A stretch of DNA of 10,001 nucleotides, taken from the NCBI GenBank assembly GCA_902826505.1, contig CADEFG010000127.1, forward strand, positions 1-10,001, read 5' to 3'. The notes under the pieces were generated by a model. The model was given only the letters and a program-made list of their open reading frames with translations. It searched no databases and was not told the origin of the DNA. A program made the position numbers and the translations under genes. The stretch comes from an uncultured Acidobacteriota bacterium. Its GTDB lineage: Bacteria; Acidobacteriota; Blastocatellia; Pyrinomonadales; Pyrinomonadaceae. Below are positions 5,605 to 10,001 of the stretch, one piece after another (positions within the stretch are counted from its first letter, which is position 1; each line of letters begins with the position of its first letter).

Positions 5605-7584
5605 ATGAAAAGAAATTACTCGTTAATTCACAAACTTACCGCATTTTTAATGGTTTTGGTGATCTGTGCGCCCGTTTTCGCGTTTGGCGACAACGGTTTG
5701 AACAAAAAAGGAAAGTCGCTGACCGAAGAACAGAAAATCCTGCACGTTCTCAACCGGCTCGGTTTCGGCGCGCGCCCCGCCGATGTCGAACGCGTCAAAA
5801 CAATGGGTTTGAACAAATACATCGAACAGCAGCTCAATCCCGATTCGATCATCGATTCGGTCGCCGACCTGAAAGTCAAAAACCTCGAAATTTTCAATAT
5901 GACGACCGCCGAGGTTTTCGCCAAATATCCGAATCCGGGCGCGCTGCTCCGCCAGCTTGAAGGCGGCAGAAACAATCAGGCAAACAACAACCAAAACGCC
6001 GACCAGCAAACGACGGAAAAAGATCGTCAGCAGCGGCAGGCAAAACTCCGCGAATACTACAAAGAATACGATTTGCGCCCGGCGAACCAGCTTTTGCCGC
6101 AAATCACGGCAAACCGCGTGCTCCGCGCCGTTTATTCCGAAAAACAATTGCAGGAAGCGATGGTTGATTTCTGGCAGAACCATTTCAATGTCTTTGCCGG
6201 CAAAGCCGCTGTCCGCTGGTATATTCCGTCCTATGAACGCGATGTGCTGCGCAAGAACGCGCTCGGAAACTTCAAGGATCTGGTCATCGGCACCGCGCAG
6301 CATCCGGCGATGCTGTTCTTTCTCGATAACTTTCAAAGCATCTCGCCGAACGCGCAAAATAATAACAATCGCGGCAACGGTCGTCTTCAGAAGGCGCTTC
6401 AAAACGGAACTCTGACACCGCAAATGCGCGAGCGGATCAAACAAAATCGCGGTTTGACGGACGCCCAGCTCGACCAGCGTTTGAAGCAGATGCAAAACCA
6501 GCAGCGCCAGAAACGCGGCATCAACGAAAATTACGCCCGCGAATTGATGGAGCTTCACACGTTGGGCGTTGACGGCGGCTACACGCAGCAAGATATCATC
6601 GAAGTCGCGAAATGCTTTACCGGCTGGACGATCGCCGATCCGCGCGGTTATCGCCGCGCCGCCGCCAATGAGATCACCGGCAAACAGAATCAACAGTTAA
6701 ACCGTCTGCAAAAGCAAGCCGGAATTCCCGACGATCTCGATTCGGGCGAATTTTATTTTAATAAAACATGGCACGAAGACGGCGCGAAAACCGTCCTCGG
6801 GCAAAAGATCAACGAAGGCGGCATCAAAGACGGTTTGAAGGTCATTGACATTCTCGTCAGCCAACCGGCGACCGCGAAATTTATTGCTCGTAAACTCGCG
6901 GTCAAGTTTGTCAGCGACAATCCGAGCAGCGAATTGGTCAACCGCGTCGCGAAAGTCTTTCTGGATTCGAAAGGCGACATCAAATCAACTTTGAAAGCCC
7001 TGTTCACCGACAAGGAGTTTTACGCGCCGGAAAATTACCGCGCGAAGATCAAAACTCCGTTCGAGCTGGCGGTCAGCGCGATCCGGACGATCGGCGCCGA
7101 CACCAATTCGAGCGCGGCAATTCTCGCGATGCTCAACAAATTAGGCGAAGTTCCCTATGGTTATCAAGCGCCGACCGGCTACCCCGACACGGCGGAAGAT
7201 TGGGTCAACACGGGCGCACTTCTGGAAAGATTGAACTTTGCGATCGCGCTCGCGTCGAATCAAATTCCGGGCACCAAAGCGAATTTAAAAATCTTTGAAG
7301 CCGGCAGTAAATCGGCAATTTTGGACAAGACGATCGCGGTCGTTCTGGATAACGACATTTCGCCAAATACGAGAGCGACGCTTTTGAAGCAGATCGAACA
7401 GCCTTTGCCGGACGTAAAATCGCCTGACGAAGTCGAAGATAATCTGGAAATGCCGAATATGCGCGGGCAGGGACAAGGCGGCAGAATGAACCGGCAGGCG
7501 CGGCTGCTTGCGCCGAGCGGAAACCCGGAAGTCTTTAAGATCGTCAGTCTGGTTTTGGGCACGCCCGAATTCCAGCGTCAATAA
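5605..7584 (+). CDS. Exported DUF1800 family protein
   Basis: A 659-residue protein with a Sec signal peptide (core LTAFLMVLVICAPVFAFG, cut near 26-28). The DUF1800 landmarks appear in order: HVLNRLGFGARPADVERV (47-64), VDFWQNHFNVF (187-197), AQHPAMLFFLDNFQS (231-245), and NENYARELMELHTLG (307-321). Next are VAKCFTGWT (334-342), WHEDGAKTVLG (389-399), PATAKFIARKLAVKFVSD (421-438), and GYQAPTGYPD followed by W (519-533). Two Asn/Gln/Arg-rich low-complexity inserts lie near 120-148 and 265-305, and a Gly/Gln/Met-rich one near 620-635. Function is not established; family members are exported and are typically encoded next to DUF1501 genes, with which they are presumed to cooperate in the cell envelope. 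Here the DUF1501 gene is about 2.2 kb downstream instead of adjacent. The start has a good AGAGGG at eight bases; an intrinsic terminator follows the stop. Confidence 0.95.
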   Translation: MKRNYSLIHKLTAFLMVLVICAPVFAFGDNGLNKKGKSLTEEQKILHVLNRLGFGARPADVERVKTMGLNKYIEQQLNPDSIIDSVADLKVKNLEIFNMTTAEVFAKYPNPGALLRQLEGGRNNQANNNQNADQQTTEKDRQQRQAKLREYYKEYDLRPANQLLPQITANRVLRAVYSEKQLQEAMVDFWQNHFNVFAGKAAVRWYIPSYERDVLRKNALGNFKDLVIGTAQHPAMLFFLDNFQSISPNAQNNNNRGNGRLQKALQNGTLTPQMRERIKQNRGLTDAQLDQRLKQMQNQQRQKRGINENYARELMELHTLGVDGGYTQQDIIEVAKCFTGWTIADPRGYRRAAANEITGKQNQQLNRLQKQAGIPDDLDSGEFYFNKTWHEDGAKTVLGQKINEGGIKDGLKVIDILVSQPATAKFIARKLAVKFVSDNPSSELVNRVAKVFLDSKGDIKSTLKALFTDKEFYAPENYRAKIKTPFELAVSAIRTIGADTNSSAAILAMLNKLGEVPYGYQAPTGYPDTAEDWVNTGALLERLNFAIALASNQIPGTKANLKIFEAGSKSAILDKTIAVVLDNDISPNTRATLLKQIEQPLPDVKSPDEVEDNLEMPNMRGQGQGGRMNRQARLLAPSGNPEVFKIVSLVLGTPEFQRQ

Positions 7585-7603
7585 CCTTTGTATTTAGCGG
7601 TCA

Positions 7604-7648
7604 GCAGTCAGTTATCAGCAGCGTATTCTGATGGCTGACTGCTTTTTT
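7604..7648 (+). terminator. Strong intrinsic terminator after the DUF1800 gene
   Basis: GCAGTCAG (7604-7611) pairs with CTGACTGC (7635-7642). The stem continues inward through two U-G pairs and ATCAG/CTGAT, leaving a nine-base loop, and is followed by six T residues (7643-7648). It also has a 7-bp period: TCAGCAG, TCAGTTA, TCAGCAG at 7601-7621. The T run ends only 11 bases before the next start codon. Confidence 0.82.
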
Positions 7649-7659
7649 AGAATAAAATT

Positions 7660-8670
7660 ATGAGCAAATTTGTTTCAGCAATCTTTTCATTTTTTCTGCT
7701 TTTTTCCGTGAGCGGCGCGGTCAGAGCGCAAAATTCAAAAGCCCTGTCCGAACAGGAACGCTATAAGCTCGCGGCAGCATATTCGGCGGAAAATCGCGGC
7801 GTGTCGGTGCTCGTGATGAAGGGCGAGAAGATCGTGTTTGAAGATTACGAAAACGGAACGACCGCCGACCAGCCGCATTTTCTGGCGAGCGGCACGAAAT
7901 CTTTTTCGGGCGTGATGCTCGCGGCGGCGATCGAGGACAAGCTCGTCAAAAACTTTGATGAAAAAGTGAGCGAAACGATTACCGAATGGAAGAACGACAA
8001 ACAGAAAGCAAATATCACGCTTCGTCAATTGCTTTCCCTGACAAGCGGCATCGATGCCGGACAGATCGGGCGTGTTCCCGAATACGCGGACGCGATCAAT
8101 TCTCCGGTCAGCGATGAAGCCGGGACAAGATTTGAATATGGTCCGGTTCCCTTTCAGATTTTCGGCGAAGTGATGCGGCGCAAGCTCGCCCCGCAAAAAG
8201 AAACCGTGATGAATTATCTGAAACGCCGCATTTTAACGCCGATCGGATTGAATATCGCTTTCTGGCGAATGTCGGACGGCAACCCTTTATTGCCGCAAGG
8301 CGCGAGTCTGACGGCTCGTGAATGGGTAAAATTCGGACTTTTGCTAAAAAACGGCGGCAAATACGGCGGCAAACAAATAGTCGCGAAAAAACTTTTGGGT
8401 GAACTCGTCATCGGTTCAAAAGCAAATCCGGCTTACGGCATGACGTTCTGGCTCAATCACGAAGGCAAAAGCCCGACGGGAATGCCGACTGCGATGCGCG
8501 TTGAAACCAATAACGGCGACGCGGTCAAAGATTTATATATGGCGGCAGGCGCGGGAAATCAACGGCTTTACATCATTCCGTCAAAAGATTTGGTGATCGT
8601 TCGTTATGGAAATTTCGGAAAATTCGATGATAAAGATTTTTTGGGCAGATTGATCTTCGGGAAAACTTAA
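7660..8670 (+). CDS. Exported serine hydrolase of the beta-lactamase class C / DD-peptidase-like family
   Basis: A 336-residue protein with a signal peptide at about 1-23 (FFLLFSVSGAVRAQ). The penicillin-binding fold is recognised by SGTK, an S-x-x-K motif with nucleophile S77 and general base K80 followed by a helix, and by LRQLLSLTSGID (121-132). A tyrosine motif FEYGPVPFQIFGEV follows with Y160, then LTAREWVKFGLLLKNGGKYGG (217-237), and a C-terminal strand with GAGNQRLYIIPSKDLVIVRYG. The second motif is Y-G-P instead of Y-x-N and the third is a GAGNQ strand instead of K-T-G, as in many class C-like esterases and peptidases, so hydrolysis of beta-lactams should not be assumed. The likely site of action is the periplasm. 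The gene follows the DUF1800 terminator within a few bases and has no Shine-Dalgarno. TAGAAT at 7648-7653 could be a -10 box giving a leaderless message. It converges on the oxygenase gene. Confidence 0.88.
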   Translation: MSKFVSAIFSFFLLFSVSGAVRAQNSKALSEQERYKLAAAYSAENRGVSVLVMKGEKIVFEDYENGTTADQPHFLASGTKSFSGVMLAAAIEDKLVKNFDEKVSETITEWKNDKQKANITLRQLLSLTSGIDAGQIGRVPEYADAINSPVSDEAGTRFEYGPVPFQIFGEVMRRKLAPQKETVMNYLKRRILTPIGLNIAFWRMSDGNPLLPQGASLTAREWVKFGLLLKNGGKYGGKQIVAKKLLGELVIGSKANPAYGMTFWLNHEGKSPTGMPTAMRVETNNGDAVKDLYMAAGAGNQRLYIIPSKDLVIVRYGNFGKFDDKDFLGRLIFGKT

Positions 8671-8673
8671 TGA

Positions 8674-8755
8674 AATGGATAACGGATAACGGATAATGGA
8701 TAATTTTTATTTTCTCTTCAATTATCCATTATCCATTATCCGTTATCCATTATCC
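8674..8755. repeat. Inverted heptamer arrays between convergent genes (likely two-way terminator hairpin)
   Basis: The left side has four 7-bp units (8677-8704: GGATAAC, GGATAAC, GGATAAT, GGATAAT). The right side has five inverted units (8721-8755: ATTATCC three times, GTTATCC, ATTATCC). Arms 8674-8704 and 8721-8751 pair over 31 bases with one mismatch (a U-G pair on the minus strand), around a 16-base loop. Its position between the stops of two convergent genes suggests use as a bidirectional terminator; the sequence design mirrors the arrays at 136-163 and 577-604 although the heptamers differ. Confidence 0.8.
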
Positions 8756-8756
8756 A

Positions 8757-9569
8757 TTAATTCTCGCCTTCGTAAATGTCTTTTTTGGCAAAGCCTTTTT
8801 TGACGACCTTTCTGATCGCCGTGCGCAAATCGCTGTCGATCTTTGTGACCAGACGGCGAACTGTCTGTTCCGGTCGCGCTTGAAAATAGGTAACGTGTGT
8901 TGTTTCGTAACCGTTCGGCGAATGCGGCGAGAAATAATAGTTTGAAACGCAGCAGCGCGCACCGTCGGCTTTTACTTCGTTGACCGAATGATACGATTTA
9001 TCGTTCGTCGCCATCAAAACCAGCCGGTTGAAAAGACTCGGAATCTCGATCGATGCAGTCACTTCTTCGTCCCAGAGCTCGAGATTGCCGCCGTTTTCGG
9101 GTTTCCAATCAGGCGTCACGTAATAAAGCAGATTCAGAACGCGGTAATATTTCTGCTCGTAGTCGTGCGAATTGTCGAGATGCGGATTCAGGAAATGTCC
9201 GCGTGTCATCGCGCTCAAACCGCCCGCGTAAAGATGCGGATCGCCCTGCGGGTCTTCGATTCCCGTCAGCTCGGCAACCTTTTTGACGACTCTTTCGTCC
9301 TGAAAGGCAAATGTCGCATCTTTCATCAACGAATCGAATTTATCAAAATCCTTCGACGTATGTTTTTTCTCGCGGAAACTGTCAAGCAGCCGCATTTCTT
9401 CGAGCGGCGGAAACGATTCGTAGATCTTTCGCGCGACATCTTCGGGAAAAAAATCATCGATCGCCGTAAAATGCGTTTTGATGCCTTTATCGGTGTGAAA
9501 ATCGGCTTTGATCGCCGCTGCTTCTTTTTCGAGCCGTTCCAATATAAGTTTGATAAGTTCTTCTTTCAT
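8757..9569 (-). CDS. 2-oxoglutarate/Fe(II)-dependent oxygenase (prolyl 4-hydroxylase-like)
   Basis: A 270-residue cytoplasmic protein without a signal peptide. The double-stranded beta-helix core carries the iron triad and the 2-oxoglutarate arginine: NPHLDNSH with H130 and D132, SYHSVNEV with H194, and ARCCVSNYYF with R205. Between them, LNLLYYVTPDWKPENGGNLELW (about 145-166) matches the P4Hc-type strand and GG turn. Family members hydroxylate amino-acid side chains or small molecules using O2 and 2-oxoglutarate; the substrate here is unknown. The N-terminus (1-40) and the basic C-terminus (RRLVTK...VVKKGFAKK) flank the core. ATG 9569 has no clear Shine-Dalgarno. A good promoter lies upstream. 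The gene is divergent from the DUF1501 gene and convergent with the serine hydrolase, so it interrupts the otherwise plus-strand DUF1800-to-DUF1501 stretch. Confidence 0.9.
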   Translation of the reverse strand: MKEELIKLILERLEKEAAAIKADFHTDKGIKTHFTAIDDFFPEDVARKIYESFPPLEEMRLLDSFREKKHTSKDFDKFDSLMKDATFAFQDERVVKKVAELTGIEDPQGDPHLYAGGLSAMTRGHFLNPHLDNSHDYEQKYYRVLNLLYYVTPDWKPENGGNLELWDEEVTASIEIPSLFNRLVLMATNDKSYHSVNEVKADGARCCVSNYYFSPHSPNGYETTHVTYFQARPEQTVRRLVTKIDSDLRTAIRKVVKKGFAKKDIYEGEN

Positions 9570-9610
9570 AATCGTGCGCCGCCGATAGTTAAAAATAATA
9601 TTCCGATTGC

Positions 9611-9639
9611 ATTATGGAAAAACCTTTCGCAAAGGTCAA
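9611..9639 (-). promoter_or_regulatory. Sigma-70-type promoter for the 2OG oxygenase gene
   Basis: On the minus strand TTGACC (9639-9634) is followed after exactly 17 bp by CATAAT (9616-9611). Each hexamer matches the housekeeping consensus at five of six positions. Transcription would start near 9604, about 35 bases before ATG 9569. Confidence 0.65.
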
Positions 9640-9748
9640 CGATGCGAAAATTAATTTTTGTTGAATAATAAACTAACCAAACTAACTTTTGGTGCGTCTA
9701 AAGAAAAGCTGACACAGCATAATTTTCATTTTCAAGAGGGAAGCATTT

Positions 9749-10001
9749 ATGGATAGACGGTATTTTTTAAAATCAAGCGGCATCACACTCGCAAGTTTTG
9801 GTTTGATGGCGGCGGCACCGCGCTTTCTGCATCAATTCGCCAACGCGCAGACCTTGACCGACCGCAGCGGCAAAAAGAAAATTCTGATCACGATCTTTCA
9901 GCGCGGCGCGGTGGACGGGTTGAATATGGTCGTGCCCTTTGGCGACAGCGAATATTACAATCTGCGAAGCGGTATCGCGATTCCGAAACCCGATAAAACA
10001 G
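9749..10001 (+). CDS. DUF1501 family protein with Tat signal (partial, N-terminal part)
   Basis: The first 84 residues of a gene that runs off the right edge. The N-terminus MDRRYFLKSSGITLASFG is a good twin-arginine export signal (RRYFLK), followed by a hydrophobic stretch and an alanine-rich cleavage region near FANAQ (about 31-35). After it, ILITIFQRGAVDGLNMVVP matches the opening of the DUF1501 domain, a sulfatase-like alkaline-phosphatase-superfamily relative of unknown activity. Family members are often encoded beside DUF1800 genes and are thought to act together with them. The ATG at 9749 has AGAGGG (9735-9740) eight bases upstream, the same Shine-Dalgarno as the DUF1800 gene. A CATAAT box at 9718-9723 could be the -10 element but lacks a good -35 partner. 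Confidence 0.93.
   Translation, partial: MDRRYFLKSSGITLASFGLMAAAPRFLHQFANAQTLTDRSGKKKILITIFQRGAVDGLNMVVPFGDSEYYNLRSGIAIPKPDKT

Noticed and set aside
5647..6693. Long minus-strand open frame opposite the DUF1800 gene
   Set aside because: The plus strand has all DUF1800 motifs and a good Shine-Dalgarno; the antisense frame has no recognisable family features.

Overview
The window looks like a chromosomal segment of a GC-rich, Gram-negative-type soil or sediment bacterium. The gene set suggests Acidobacteriota (Blastocatellia-like): a large secreted DUF1800 protein with a DUF1501 partner, several small exported proteins whose signal peptides end in ...FAQ or ...RAQ, and long repeat-filled intergenic regions. 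This placement is inference from gene content; no rRNA or marker gene is present.

Left part (1-1844). The tail of a probable exported beta-rich protein (2-133) is followed by an AT-rich four-helix-bundle S23-family gene (200-574). That gene is bracketed by inverted arrays of four 7-bp repeats (136-163 and 577-604), like a small mobile cassette. Directly after the right array comes a cation diffusion facilitator (Zn2+/Co2+/Cd2+ efflux) gene. Its natural start position (619) carries ATC instead of ATG. A degenerate 21-bp tandem array (1605-1800) fills the gap to the next gene.

Middle (1845-5604). A LarA-type nickel-pincer racemase homologue (1845-3122, +) converges on an exported alpha/beta hydrolase (3214-4440, -). 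Upstream of the hydrolase, on the same strand, lies a small exported PsbP/DcrB-like protein (4611-5135, -). Between these two minus-strand genes are a possible terminator and a long inverted repeat that buries the hydrolase's Shine-Dalgarno sequence. A 469-bp gap (5136-5604) separates the PsbP-like gene from the divergent DUF1800 gene. It holds a spaced GC-rich inverted repeat, a small A/T hairpin and a -10-like box.

Right part (5605-10001). The DUF1800 gene (5605-7584) ends in a strong intrinsic terminator. A beta-lactamase-fold serine hydrolase (7660-8670) follows almost at once and converges on a 2OG-Fe(II) oxygenase (8757-9569, -) through a second heptamer hairpin. The oxygenase has the best promoter in the window (TTGACC-17 bp-CATAAT). 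It is divergent from a DUF1501 gene with a Tat signal that runs off the end (9749-). DUF1800 and DUF1501 genes are usually direct neighbours, so here the pair appears split by the two intervening genes.

The most distinctive theme is not a protein. Four separate intergenic sites carry repeats built on a 7-bp or 21-bp period, three of them as inverted arrays, and one pair encloses the S23 gene.
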